From NCBI RefSeq assembly GCF_025787225.1, contig NZ_CP090958.1, forward strand, positions 3,334,550-3,398,549: DNA of 64,000 nucleotides. The letters run 5' to 3'. A program made the translations under genes and the position numbers. Of the stretch, positions 7,942-17,265 are shown in pieces; position 1 is the stretch's first letter, and every line of letters starts with the position of its first letter. The notes beneath the pieces were generated by a model that had not been told where the DNA came from, did no database searches, and saw only the letters and a list, made by a program, of their open reading frames with translations. The DNA is from Saxibacter everestensis. GTDB lineage: Bacteria > Actinomycetota > Actinomycetes > Actinomycetales > Brevibacteriaceae.

Positions 7942-8841
7942 TCACCTGTCCTCGAACTTGGCAATGGCGCGCTGATATATCCCCACGAGTACCCCGAACA
8001 CCACGAGCAGGATGACGGAAAGTGCCGAGGCGAGCGGCCAGTTCAGTGTCTGCGTCGCCTCGTTGTACACCTCGGTCGCCAGAATGAACACGCGTCCGCC
8101 GCCCAGCAGCCGCGGTGTGACGAAAGAGCTGATTGCGAGCACGAACACGAGAAGGAACCCCGTGAACACGCCCGGCAGGGACAGCGGCAGAGTGATCCGG
8201 AAGAAGGTCTTGAGCTTCGACGCCCCGAGCGACCCGGCCGCGTCCTCGAGCGACGAGTTGATCCGCCCGAACCCGGAGACCATAGCGAGAATCGAATAGG
8301 GCATGAGGATTTCCACGAGAGCGATCGTCGTACCCAACAGATTGTTACTCAGGCGCCACGGCGTGTCGATGAACCCGATCGATAAGAGCGCGTCGTTGAT
8401 GACGCCTTGATCGCCGAGAATTGCGATCCAGCCGTAGGTTCTCGCCACCGCCGAGGTCAGCAGAGGCGCGATCGCGAGCGCGATGAGCACGCCCTTCCAC
8501 TTCGACGTGGTGCGGATGAGGAACAGGGCGAGCGGGTAGGAGAGGACGGTTGCCATCAGCCCGCAGCCCAACCCCAGTAACAGCGTGTTCCCGATGACCT
8601 GCCAGTAGAAGGGATCGGCAAGTGCGGCTTGGTACGAGGCCAGGCTGAAGGAACTCACTAGCTGCCCGCCTGCGGCGTTCGTGTTCAGCGACATTCGCAG
8701 CATCACGAGAATGGGGAGGATGAATCCGAGGAGTAGCCCGAGGACGCCGGGCAATAGCAGACCGAGGAGCTCCCACTTCGCCCGCTGCCGGAATCCTTCG
8801 GGTCGGTCAGGGGCGCCTACGCGTGTCATAGTCATCGCCAT
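7942..8841 (-). CDS. ABC transporter permease (PotB-like)
   Basis: A 299-residue permease with six or more hydrophobic segments and the EAA-loop EDAAGSLGASKLKTFFRITLP. It pairs with the PotC-like permease as the heterodimeric channel. The start is one of two nearby ATG codons (8841 or 8835), four bases after the ATPase stop. Confidence 0.9.
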   Translation of the reverse strand: MAMTMTRVGAPDRPEGFRQRAKWELLGLLLPGVLGLLLGFILPILVMLRMSLNTNAAGGQLVSSFSLASYQAALADPFYWQVIGNTLLLGLGCGLMATVLSYPLALFLIRTTSKWKGVLIALAIAPLLTSAVARTYGWIAILGDQGVINDALLSIGFIDTPWRLSNNLLGTTIALVEILMPYSILAMVSGFGRINSSLEDAAGSLGASKLKTFFRITLPLSLPGVFTGFLLVFVLAISSFVTPRLLGGGRVFILATEVYNEATQTLNWPLASALSVILLVVFGVLVGIYQRAIAKFEDR

Positions 8842-8845
8842 CTCC

Positions 8846-9958
8846 TCACCTGTCCGCCACGAGGTAGGCCTCGTCTGGGTGGAAGGAGATCCGCGCAGAG
8901 TCTCCTAGGCGCAGACCACGCACGGAGTCGGTGAGCTGGTCGACCCGGATCACGGGCCCGCCGGTGAGTTGCACTGAGTAGCTTTGCACGTTGCCGGTGT
9001 AGCTGGTTTCAATGACTTCACCGATGCCGTTCGGGAGATCGTCTCCCGTTGTCTCGGTGACCCGGGCGGCCGCAATCCTGTGTGGGCGGACGACCAGGCT
9101 TGCCTTGCTCAGGTCGAGCCCCCTCACCCCGGGCACCTCGAGCGTCCCGAAGCTCGGGGTCATCACCCGGTAGCGGTCCGGCGCGCTCGCTGTAGCCCCC
9201 GTGACGTCGAGAAAGTTCGCCTTTCCCACAAAGTGGGCGACGAACCGGGTGGCTGGCCGATCGTAGACCTCGGTGGGAGCGGCGTACTGCTCAATTACCC
9301 CGTTGTTGAGGATTGCGATCCGATCGGCCATGTCGAGGGCCTCGTCCTGGTCGTGGGTGACGAACAGTGTCGTCGTCCCGGATCGCTTCTGAATTGCTCT
9401 GATCTCGTGCCGCATTGCCTCACGCAGCTTCGCGTCGAGGTTGGAGAGCGGTTCGTCGAGGAGAAGCAGGGTCGGTTCGATGACGAGCGCCCGGGCCAGG
9501 GCTACGCGTTGTTGCTGTCCGCCGGAGAGTTCCGAGGGGCGCCGTGCGCGCAGGTGGCCGAGTTGAACCATGTCGAGGGTCTCGGTGACCTTTTTCTTGG
9601 TCGCTGCTTTCGGCATCTTGCGCATCTGCAGCCCGAATGCGACGTTCTCGGCGATGTTCATGTGGGGAAACAGCGCGTAGGACTGGAATACCATTCCCAT
9701 GCCGCGTTTGTGGACGGGGGTGGAGACGACGTTCCTGCCGTTGACCACGATCTGTCCTGCGGTGGGGGCGAGGAGTCCTGCCACCATCCGTAGGGTCGTC
9801 GTTTTTCCGCAGCCGGATGGCCCGAGGAGGGCAACGAGGTCGCCCTTGTCGACATCGAGGTTGACGTCGTCAACTGCGGGGTTGGCCGTATTCGGATAGG
9901 TTTTTCGCAGCCCGCGGATTGAGAGATGGGCTGTATCGGCATTCATGGTTTGACTCAT
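8846..9958 (-). CDS. ABC transporter ATPase (PotA-like)
   Basis: A 370-residue importer ATPase. Walker A is GPSGCGKTT near residue 50, the signature is [15 protein letters not shown], and Walker B is LLLLDEPLSNLDAKLR, followed by the switch His in VTHDQDEA. The C-terminal 120 residues form the TOBE-type regulatory domain usual in PotA/MalK ATPases. ATG 9958 is chosen because it overlaps the binding-protein stop (ATGA). It powers the adjoining permease pair. Confidence 0.95.
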   Translation of the reverse strand: MSQTMNADTAHLSIRGLRKTYPNTANPAVDDVNLDVDKGDLVALLGPSGCGKTTTLRMVAGLLAPTAGQIVVNGRNVVSTPVHKRGMGMVFQSYALFPHMNIAENVAFGLQMRKMPKAATKKKVTETLDMVQLGHLRARRPSELSGGQQQRVALARALVIEPTLLLLDEPLSNLDAKLREAMRHEIRAIQKRSGTTTLFVTHDQDEALDMADRIAILNNGVIEQYAAPTEVYDRPATRFVAHFVGKANFLDVTGATASAPDRYRVMTPSFGTLEVPGVRGLDLSKASLVVRPHRIAAARVTETTGDDLPNGIGEVIETSYTGNVQSYSVQLTGGPVIRVDQLTDSVRGLRLGDSARISFHPDEAYLVADR

Positions 9959-11010
9959 CCTCCGATCACTCCCCGGCGCCACTGGTCGGTCCAAGCGTCG
10001 CGCTTGTCGGCCATCCAGACCCAGTCGATGTCGACGATGTTGGGGTCCTGCGGGCTTGCGACGCGCTCTTGCACGTCAGCAGGGAGTTCGACGTTGGATA
10101 CGGTCGGGGCGTAGAACATCGCCGAGGCGAATGACTCCTGCGCTTCCTTCGACAGTGCGAAATCGATGAACTCTCGCGCGGCATCAGGGTTCGTTGCCCC
10201 TTCCACGGCATTGATCGTGTTGATTTGGAAGGCGATCCCATCAGCCGGCTGGACGACGCCCAATGCTCCGTTGGACTCGTCGCTGAAGATCTGCGAACGA
10301 GCGTTCCAGCCGATCGCATACGAGGCTTGGCCGGAGGTCACCGTCTGGTAGACGTCTGGCTGCGGGTCCCAAGTATTGACCTTCGGAGCGAGCTGGCCGA
10401 GTCTCTCGATCGTAGGCCCGATGTCTTTCTTGTAGTCGTCGCCGAGGTTGTTCGCAGTAAGCACGGTAAGCGCGATGCCTTGGATGTCCGGCGGCGCTGG
10501 TATGGCCACCGTGCTGTTCGGGGCATTCCACAGATCCTCGGTTCCGGTCGGAGCCTGCTTCACCTTCTCCGTGTTGTACAGCACAGTGAGGTTGTCGAAC
10601 GTGACGGCTGGCCCGTAACCGTCCGGGTTCTTTCCCATGTCCACGACATTGGCAAGATTAGGGACTTCTTCCTCGGTGATCTTGGAGAACACGCCTTCCC
10701 TGACCCCAGTATTGGCCACCGAAGTATCGAGGATCGCGACGTCGATCGTGGGATTGGACTTCTCACTCCGAAGCTTTCCGAGCATTTCTGCGCTGTTCTG
10801 CGCGGGGACAAAGTTGACGGTAATGTCCTCGTGTTCGGACTCGAATTTCGAGATGACCGCTTCGGTGTACTTGTCTTCGAACAGTGCGGCATAACCGAGG
10901 ATATTGACCTCGGTGTTCGCGTCGGCCCCGGAATCTGGCCCGCTGCATCCGACAACAGCGGTTAGGGACGCCGCAAGCGTAGCCGCGGCGAGAAGTGTCT
11001 TCGTTGACAT
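9955..11010 (-). CDS. Extracellular solute-binding lipoprotein (polyamine-type family)
   Basis: A 351-residue protein. The start at ATG 11010 gives a clean lipoprotein signal MSTKTLLAAATLAA with the lipobox AVVGC at Cys22; ATG 11067 would add a charged leader. The body matches family-1/PotD-type binding proteins (VNFVPAQNSAEMLGKLRSE, GYGPAVTFDNLTVLYNTEKV). It is the first gene of the operon, so it should be the most expressed. The divergent RraA/nitrilase/GntR operon suggests the imported compound is broken down by those enzymes. Confidence 0.9.
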   Translation of the reverse strand: MSTKTLLAAATLAASLTAVVGCSGPDSGADANTEVNILGYAALFEDKYTEAVISKFESEHEDITVNFVPAQNSAEMLGKLRSEKSNPTIDVAILDTSVANTGVREGVFSKITEEEVPNLANVVDMGKNPDGYGPAVTFDNLTVLYNTEKVKQAPTGTEDLWNAPNSTVAIPAPPDIQGIALTVLTANNLGDDYKKDIGPTIERLGQLAPKVNTWDPQPDVYQTVTSGQASYAIGWNARSQIFSDESNGALGVVQPADGIAFQINTINAVEGATNPDAAREFIDFALSKEAQESFASAMFYAPTVSNVELPADVQERVASPQDPNIVDIDWVWMADKRDAWTDQWRRGVIGG

Positions 11011-11168
11011 GACGGAACTCCTTCGGTTCGACAGGCTCCGATGCCTGTGATCCTGGTTCCGCTTCATGCCAGCAATGCCTGGTTGCGACGATGCTACACA
11101 GAGGCGTGGAGCGAGGGCAAGGGCTTTTTTCCGTTTCCCTCTTCCCCATGATGAACTGGTCGGCTACC

Positions 11169-11199
11169 GTGTACATCACGTGTATACCGAACGTACACA
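11169..11199. promoter_or_regulatory. Triple half-site operator
   Basis: GTGTACA (11169-11175), TGTATAC (11181-11187) and GTACACA (11193-11199) are spaced by exactly five bases and alternate in orientation, giving two overlapping dyads with 6 of 7 matches each. It lies between the divergent ABC and RraA operons (11011-11319). It fits the GTATAC-like sites of GntR/FCD regulators, and the GntR at 12793 is the obvious candidate to bind it. Confidence 0.5.
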
Positions 11200-11263
11200 C
11201 CGTTTCGTGCAGCAAGCCTGGTCACTTGAAGCACCACAATCCACGGTTTCTCTTGAACCGACA

Positions 11264-11288
11264 TCGTTGTCGGAATCGCCGACAACGA
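11264..11288. promoter_or_regulatory. Perfect 10-base inverted repeat in the RraA operon leader
   Basis: TCGTTGTCGG (11264-11273) and its exact reverse complement (11279-11288) enclose AATCG. It lies 31 bases upstream of the RraA-like start. It could be a second operator or a leader RNA hairpin; the sequence does not decide. The remainder of 11011-11319 holds only promoter-length unremarkable DNA. Confidence 0.45.
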
Positions 11289-11319
11289 CGCCGGCTTCAC
11301 CCCCTGCGAAAGGACACCG

Positions 11320-11982
11320 ATGTTCACCGACAATCCCATGCCCGCTCAGATCAGCGCTGAGCGGCGCGCCGCCCTTCTCGAGGTCCAGACCTCGACGCTC
11401 GGCCACCTCCGCGACTATGGCTTCGTCCTCGGCCTCACGCCGAACTTCCGCCCCATCTCCTTCGCAGGCACGGCCGTGACCGTCCGTCTGCCCCACCTTG
11501 ATTCAACCGCCCTCCATGTGGCTGCCGACTACCTGCGCCCAGGTGACGTCCTCGTGGTTGAGCAATCCGGAGATGATCGATCGAGTTTCGGCGGAATGGT
11601 CGCCTTTACCTCGAGAACCCGCGGGGCCGAAGGCGTCGTACTCGCAGGCGCGATGAACGACTTCGACGAAGTCCGTGAACTCGGTCTGCCTGTTTACTCG
11701 TGCGGCGTGTCGGCTAGAACAACCCGAATCCTTGGCGTCGAGGGCAGCATCAATGTCCCCGTCACCGTAGGCGGGACCGTGATCGTGCCGGGCGACGCGA
11801 TCCTCGCCGATTCCGATGGCATCGCCGTGCTCAAGGAGGACGAGATCGACGAGGTCGTCGCGATCCTTAAGGAGAAGGAAGAAGCCGAACCCGCGCTCAA
11901 GGACCAGATCAGGAATGGCACCTCGCTGGCCGAATGGTCCGGTGCCGCCGCCCGTTTCAAGGAAGGGAGCTCCGTGGCATGA
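11320..11982 (+). CDS. RraA-like / HMG-aldolase-family protein
   Basis: A 220-residue protein of the RraA/demethylmenaquinone-methyltransferase-like fold. The typical core is visible: FAGTAVTVRLP near 50, a substrate-phosphate-type loop GGMVAFTSRTRGAEGVVLAGAMND, then VTVGGTVIVPGDAILADSDGIAVL. In Gram-positives this family includes 4-hydroxy-4-methyl-2-oxoglutarate/oxaloacetate lyases as well as RNase E inhibitors. Location in a catabolic operon favours an aldolase or decarboxylase role. ATG 11320 follows AAAGGA. The stop overlaps the next start (ATGA). Confidence 0.82.
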   Translation: MFTDNPMPAQISAERRAALLEVQTSTLGHLRDYGFVLGLTPNFRPISFAGTAVTVRLPHLDSTALHVAADYLRPGDVLVVEQSGDDRSSFGGMVAFTSRTRGAEGVVLAGAMNDFDEVRELGLPVYSCGVSARTTRILGVEGSINVPVTVGGTVIVPGDAILADSDGIAVLKEDEIDEVVAILKEKEEAEPALKDQIRNGTSLAEWSGAAARFKEGSSVA

Positions 11983-12788
11983 GTGCTATAACTGTGGCCG
12001 TTGCCCAATACGAAGCGAGTCGGGACGTCGCCGCGAACACCAAGGCCTCAACGACTCTCATTGGTGAGGCGAGCGCTAACTCGCAGCTAGTCGTCCTGCC
12101 CGAAAATGCGATGTACTCTGACCCGGGCAAGGAAGCACCTGACGTCCACTACGCCGAGCCGCTTGACGGTGGATTCGTCACCGCCGTCAAGGACGCGGCG
12201 AAGACTCATTCCGTCCACGTCCTCGTCGGCTTTACCGAGGACAATGGCACCGACCGACCCTTCAACACGCTCGTACATGTCACTCCCGGCGGCGAGCTCG
12301 ACGGGGTGTACCGGAAGATCCACCTCTACGACGCCTTCGGATACAAGGAATCGGACAAGGTCACCCCGGCCGAGATCGACTCCCCGCTCGTCTTCACCAT
12401 CGGCGGGGTCACGATCGGCGCCCTCACCTGTTACGATCTCCGCTTTCCCGAAATATTTCGATGGGTCGCAGATCGTGGTGTCGACCTCGTTGCTCTTCCT
12501 GCCGCGTGGGTGGCGGGGCCCGCCAAGGAGTTCCACTGGGAAACCCTCATCCGCGCCCGAGCGATCGAGAACACCGTCTACTTCGCCGGCTGTGGGCAGA
12601 CAGGCCCGTCCTGTGCGGGACAGAGCATGATCGTCGACCCGATGGGCGTAGTCGTCGCCAACGCCGGGGAATCGGCAATGGCGATTGCAACGGCCACGAT
12701 CATGACGGAACGAGTGGCTCAGGTCCGTGCGACCAATCCGAGTTTGATCAATCGCAGGTTCACGGTTTCTCCCGGTGCCCCACAATGA
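11979..12788 (+). CDS. Carbon-nitrogen hydrolase (nitrilase superfamily)
   Basis: A 269-residue amidase-type protein. The catalytic triad is placed as Glu in VLPENAM (near 43), Lys in YRKIHLYD (near 116) and Cys in LTCYDLRFPE (near 150). This is the omega-amidase/Nit-like subgroup, which hydrolyses small amides to acids plus ammonia. The start ATG 11979 overlaps the RraA-like stop. With an aldolase-type partner and a polyamine-type importer, it may remove an amide nitrogen from the imported compound; this is inference. Confidence 0.88.
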   Translation: MSAITVAVAQYEASRDVAANTKASTTLIGEASANSQLVVLPENAMYSDPGKEAPDVHYAEPLDGGFVTAVKDAAKTHSVHVLVGFTEDNGTDRPFNTLVHVTPGGELDGVYRKIHLYDAFGYKESDKVTPAEIDSPLVFTIGGVTIGALTCYDLRFPEIFRWVADRGVDLVALPAAWVAGPAKEFHWETLIRARAIENTVYFAGCGQTGPSCAGQSMIVDPMGVVVANAGESAMAIATATIMTERVAQVRATNPSLINRRFTVSPGAPQ

Positions 12789-12792
12789 GTAG

Positions 12793-13518
12793 ATGAACCA
12801 AATTCACGACACCGCGAGCGCCCGGTTCGGTGGTTGGACGACGTCGACCACGCTGCCACCGGGCGTTCGGGATCCCTCCGTCACAGCAGCGGACCATGCG
12901 TACAGGTATCTCAAGGACCTCATTGTGACGCTTGAGCTCCCGCCACGCGCCATCATCACCGAGTCCGAGGTTGCCACTGCCACCGGCGTGTCCCGGACCC
13001 CAGTCCGTGAAGCGTTCTTCCGTCTGCACAGCGAGAAACTCCTCGATATCCTGCCGCGCCGCGGAGCGGTAGTTCCAGAGATCACGCTGCGCAATATTCG
13101 AGAGCAGGCGGAGACACGCCTCGTAATGGAAGGCCACGGGGTCGAGAGGATCTGTGCGGAGCGGATCATGGTCACCGACGAACTGCTCCGGCTCGTGGAG
13201 GAGCAACGAACCGTCCTCAACGAGGATCCAAACCGTATCGTCGATATGATCCGCATCGACAAGGAATTCCATTGGACTATCGTCAAAGCGACTGGAAACA
13301 CCGAGTTCGCTCAGCTCTACAACACCTTGCATGATCGGCAAGTTCGCATCGGGATCGCTATGTTCGGTGCTGTCCGTCGGCGGCCCTGCGACGCCATCGA
13401 CGAGCATGCCCATATAGCCGAGGCCCTGGCCGAGTTCAATGTCGACGAAGCACTCGAGCGGCTCAAGTACCACCTCATCGGCAGTCTCACACAGATCTCA
13501 GGAATCTTCACCAACTGA
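12793..13518 (+). CDS. GntR-family regulator (FCD subfamily)
   Basis: A 241-residue regulator. The N-terminal winged helix is visible in LPPRAIITESEVATATGVSRTPVREAFFRL. The FCD effector domain follows, with its metal-site pattern DKEFHWTIVKATGN and a later His in DEHAHIAEAL. It starts four bases after the nitrilase-like stop, so it is part of the operon it likely controls. The triple half-site at 11169-11199 is the probable target, regulating both divergent operons. Confidence 0.9.
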   Translation: MNQIHDTASARFGGWTTSTTLPPGVRDPSVTAADHAYRYLKDLIVTLELPPRAIITESEVATATGVSRTPVREAFFRLHSEKLLDILPRRGAVVPEITLRNIREQAETRLVMEGHGVERICAERIMVTDELLRLVEEQRTVLNEDPNRIVDMIRIDKEFHWTIVKATGNTEFAQLYNTLHDRQVRIGIAMFGAVRRRPCDAIDEHAHIAEALAEFNVDEALERLKYHLIGSLTQISGIFTN

Positions 13519-13611
13519 ACTGGCCGTCGTGATCAAACGCGGGCCCAGAAATCTATGCCGTCATTCCGGCAATGTGGCCCAGTAGTGTGGTCGGATTTAG
13601 CTTCAACGGAA

Positions 13612-16600
13612 CTACCGACGAGCGTGCCCGGGAACGGTTCGCCTAGCCCCGCACAGCCCGATGAACGCGCCCAGCTCCGCGAGCCCATGCGGTGTCGCGG
13701 GCAGGTACTCGGTCAGCGCCGGCGAGCGCACAATGATTGCCGCCCATTGCCCACGAGACACCGCGACGTTGATCCGGTTCCGGGACAACAGGAACTCCAT
13801 GCCGCGCGGCACCTCGTCGGCGGAGGAAGCCGCCATCGAGACGATGACCACGGCCGCTTCCTGCCCCTGGAACTTGTCGACGGTGCCGACCCGGATTTCG
13901 CCGAGACCGGCAGCATCGAGGGCGTGCCGGATGGCTCCGACCTGGGCGTTGTAGGCGGCGACCACCAGCACGTCGTGCTGCGTCATCTGGCGCGGTTCGG
14001 CCTCGGCATCCGACGTCCACTTTCCGTTCAACAGAGCCGTCGCTTGCCGGACCACCTCGACCGCCTCTTCGTCCGACGAGGTGGCGTTGCCCAGATGATT
14101 CACGAATACAGGGTGGATTCCCGGCTCGATTACGTCGAGATACCGATGGGTGGCCGCATCCTGGGACTCGAGCCGCCCGTCGTAGGCATAGTCGGAGACC
14201 GGGGCGCATAGCGCCGGATGCATCCGCCACGAGTTGGCGAGGAAGTACCCGTATTCCGGCGGCAGCGTGTCGTGCCCCTCGGCCAGCCAGCCGAGCGCCG
14301 ACTCATTGACCGGTTCCGGGTGGCGCCCCTGGCTGACCTGCGGAAGCTGCTGCGGATCCCCGAGCAGCATCAGCCGAGTCGTGGCCCGCGAGACGGCGAT
14401 CGTATTGGCAAGCGAAAACTGACCGGCCTCGTCGACGACGAGTAGATCCAGCACTTCACTGTCGAAGCGGTTCGGGTTCACGAAGTCCCAGACCGTGCCG
14501 CCGATCAGGCAGCCGCCATCGGAGAGCAGGTCGGCCCAATCGCCGTTCGCGGACAGCTCGCGCCACGGTGACTGCCGCTCATCGCCCGCCTTGGACTTCT
14601 TCCCGATCCGGTCCGGGTCGACACCTGCCTTAATCGCGCCGCGCAGCATGTTGTCGACCACAGCATGCGACTGCCCGACAACGCCCACCCGCCAGCCGTC
14701 GCTGACCAGCGCCGCGATCACGTGCGACCCGGTGTACGTCTTTCCAGTCCCGGGTGGGCCCTGCACAGCGAGGTAGGAACGGTCGAGTTGCCGGATGGCG
14801 TTTGTCAGCGCCGCGATGTAGTCCCCGCCGACGACGACGGGCAGCGGCTCGGCATCCTGCAGTTGTGGCGGCTGGCGTCGGAGAATGTCCAACGCGCAGT
14901 CGGCCGGCAGGTCTGACAGGCTTGCAGCGACCAACTCGGCGAAGCGCCGAACCGACTCTTCCTGCCACTTGGTCTGGATGATCCCGCCGGGCACGATCGC
15001 GAACGGAAAGTCAGAGTACTCTCCGACGACTTTCGGCAATGATTCGCGAAGCGTCAGCAAGTCGCGGCCGAGCGCGTCGGTCGCCATTGCCTCCACGGTG
15101 AAGCCTTGTCCCCAGCCAACTCCGGCATCCGAGCCAACCTTCAACCCTTCCGGCGCCGGATCATATAGCCCCCAAACGGGGCTACCCACGGTAACGGTGG
15201 AACCTTCAGCCCAGGTCCCGGTCAGTTTCAGCCGACGAGACGGATTCTTACGCGGGGTTTCCTTCTCCCAGCCGCCCAGCAGCGCGGAAGGTTCCGAGAC
15301 GACGAAAACATCCCGGTTCTGTTCCCATTCATCGATCGGAGCGCTCAGCCGGTTAAAGTGCTCCCACCAGAATGGCTTCGCCTCGCGCTTGTAGAAGTCG
15401 ATTGCCGCCGCGACGCAGGCAATTGCCTGCTGGTCGGGTGTCCTGGGTTCGCTCGGTTCACCGGCAGCCTCAAACAGCCGGTCAGCCAGATCATGCACCG
15501 GCTCTTCTTCAGATCCTGCGGGTAGTTCGCTTTCCGCGCCAGCAATGGTGTGTGAGCCGCGCGCCTCGACCTGCACGCCGTTCTGGTCTGCCAGGCTCAG
15601 CAGCCAATCGCGCAGGCGGAGCGTGGAGACGCAGTCGTCTTCGTTGTATTCGGTGATGCCGTGCAGCAGGGTTTCTGCCGCCTGGGAGTTCCCTGCTTCT
15701 CGTTCCTGGCAGTAGTTGGCGTAGGCGACTACTGATGCCGCGGCGTCCTTGACGTCGGCATCGCGCAGGTCCTCGCCCATGTAGAGCGGTTCGAGCTTCT
15801 TGATGCTGTAGGAGTTGCCAGAGATTCGCAGGGTCTTTCGCACCACGGCATATAGGTCGACCAGCACGTTGCCGCGGAGCAGGTCATCAATGATGTCTTC
15901 CCCGTAGTTGTGCCGGGCTGCCAGCCGCAGCAGCGCGGTGCGCTCGTAGGGCGCGTAGTGGTAGATGTGCATGTCGGGGTGCGCCTGCCGACGCGCGACG
16001 ACGTAATCGAGGAAGTCCTTCAGCGCCTGCTTTTCCTGGATGCGGTCGTGAGCCCAGAACGGCTTGAAGATTGGCTTGTCCCCGGCTTTGTCGGGTTGTT
16101 CGACCACGCCGAACAGGTACTCCAGACCCCAGTCATTCGTGCGTCCGTCGGTCCAGAGTGGATCGCCTTCGAAGTCGAAGAAGATGTCGCCGGGGCTGGT
16201 CGGCGGAATCATTTTCAGCCGGTTGGCGTCGTGGACCGAGTAGGACACCCCACCGATCGAGCCGTCGGCTTCGGCCGTGCCGCACTGCATTCGGGCCTGG
16301 TGCCACAACGAGGCTGCGACTCCCCTGACTGGATTCGGGCTGGCGGCGAAATCATCGATGGTGCCGATGCCGGCCCTGATCAGTTTCTTGCGCTGCGAGA
16401 CACGCATGTTCGCTACCAACAGCAGGTCACGGTGCCTTTCCACCTCCGCTTCACAGGTGGCACAACGGCCGCACGCGGCAATGTCACCGTCCCCCCAGGT
16501 CACGGCCGGTTGCCGGCAATGCGCTTTGATAACGGCCAGCAGGTTTCGGCGGCGCTCGTGGTAGACCGGAACGATATCGGCCACCGGGAACGATGCCGTC

Positions 16601-17157
16601 GAACCGTCGCCAAGCAGCAGGTGCATTTGGGGAGCCACTGGGATGCGTGCGCGATGCAGCTGGTCGGCATAGGCGGCAAGCTGGATCAGCGCCTGCACCT
16701 TGGCGTGCCGGGCGAGCTTGGTGTCGTAGACCGCGTACTGGCTATGTCCGGCCGCGTTTGTTTCGCGGACCAGGAAGTCGGCACGTCCGTTGAATTCGCC
16801 GTCGAAGAACGCCGCTTGGTAGATGACGTCGGCCCCGATTTCGATCGCCCTCAACGTCTCATCGTGCAGCTTCTGCAGATAGCCGAGGCCGCCACCGGAA
16901 CCGCCGGTGACTTCGTAGACGCCGCCAGCTCGATCCGGCGACCAAATGCCGTACTTCTCCCTGAAGGCGGACAACACCCGCTGCTCGTGCCCAGCACCCA
17001 ATTCTGCGGTGCGCGCGAGCATCTCATCGGGCTCGGTCTCTGTCTTCGGTGCACGACCTAGGAGTCCATCGAGTTTCCGCAGCAGCGCGAACTCACACGT
17101 CGCGGAATCGACGACGTCGCTTGCCGAGATGATGACACGGTCATCGATGAGACGCAT
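13612..17157 (-). CDS. TM0106-type RecB-like nuclease fused to an SF1 helicase
   Basis: A very large protein (1181 residues). The N-terminal half is a TM0106-family RecB-like nuclease: an early Cys (SATCEFALLRKL), a Cys cluster CGRCATCE near 230 followed by a helical-hairpin-like segment (LIRAGIGTIDDFA), and an RNase H-like DIFFDFEGDPLW near 326. The C-terminal half is a UPF1/Dna2-like helicase with Walker A GPPGTGKT near 800, DEAG near 907, GDPQQLPQ, and GTVDKFQGQEA near 1092. The combination suggests DNA or RNA end-processing in repair or phage defence. It is single-gene, convergent with the GntR gene. ATG 17157 is the only convincing start. Confidence 0.9.
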   Translation of the reverse strand: MRLIDDRVIISASDVVDSATCEFALLRKLDGLLGRAPKTETEPDEMLARTAELGAGHEQRVLSAFREKYGIWSPDRAGGVYEVTGGSGGGLGYLQKLHDETLRAIEIGADVIYQAAFFDGEFNGRADFLVRETNAAGHSQYAVYDTKLARHAKVQALIQLAAYADQLHRARIPVAPQMHLLLGDGSTASFPVADIVPVYHERRRNLLAVIKAHCRQPAVTWGDGDIAACGRCATCEAEVERHRDLLLVANMRVSQRKKLIRAGIGTIDDFAASPNPVRGVAASLWHQARMQCGTAEADGSIGGVSYSVHDANRLKMIPPTSPGDIFFDFEGDPLWTDGRTNDWGLEYLFGVVEQPDKAGDKPIFKPFWAHDRIQEKQALKDFLDYVVARRQAHPDMHIYHYAPYERTALLRLAARHNYGEDIIDDLLRGNVLVDLYAVVRKTLRISGNSYSIKKLEPLYMGEDLRDADVKDAAASVVAYANYCQEREAGNSQAAETLLHGITEYNEDDCVSTLRLRDWLLSLADQNGVQVEARGSHTIAGAESELPAGSEEEPVHDLADRLFEAAGEPSEPRTPDQQAIACVAAAIDFYKREAKPFWWEHFNRLSAPIDEWEQNRDVFVVSEPSALLGGWEKETPRKNPSRRLKLTGTWAEGSTVTVGSPVWGLYDPAPEGLKVGSDAGVGWGQGFTVEAMATDALGRDLLTLRESLPKVVGEYSDFPFAIVPGGIIQTKWQEESVRRFAELVAASLSDLPADCALDILRRQPPQLQDAEPLPVVVGGDYIAALTNAIRQLDRSYLAVQGPPGTGKTYTGSHVIAALVSDGWRVGVVGQSHAVVDNMLRGAIKAGVDPDRIGKKSKAGDERQSPWRELSANGDWADLLSDGGCLIGGTVWDFVNPNRFDSEVLDLLVVDEAGQFSLANTIAVSRATTRLMLLGDPQQLPQVSQGRHPEPVNESALGWLAEGHDTLPPEYGYFLANSWRMHPALCAPVSDYAYDGRLESQDAATHRYLDVIEPGIHPVFVNHLGNATSSDEEAVEVVRQATALLNGKWTSDAEAEPRQMTQHDVLVVAAYNAQVGAIRHALDAAGLGEIRVGTVDKFQGQEAAVVIVSMAASSADEVPRGMEFLLSRNRINVAVSRGQWAAIIVRSPALTEYLPATPHGLAELGAFIGLCGARRTVPGHARR

Positions 17158-17265
17158 TGGGGCTCCACCAAGGTTGCTGTCTTAAGCATCTACTATCGCC
17201 GGTTTCCTGATTCGTGAGCATAACCGAGTGGTTGAGACTCGCTTGCCACTAGTCCAGGCGGCCGC

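Noticed and set aside
17210-17260. tRNA-like D-arm sequence near the nuclease gene
   Set aside because: CCGAGTGGTTGAG resembles a Leu/Ser tRNA D-arm, but no acceptor stem, anticodon arm or T-arm can be paired around it.
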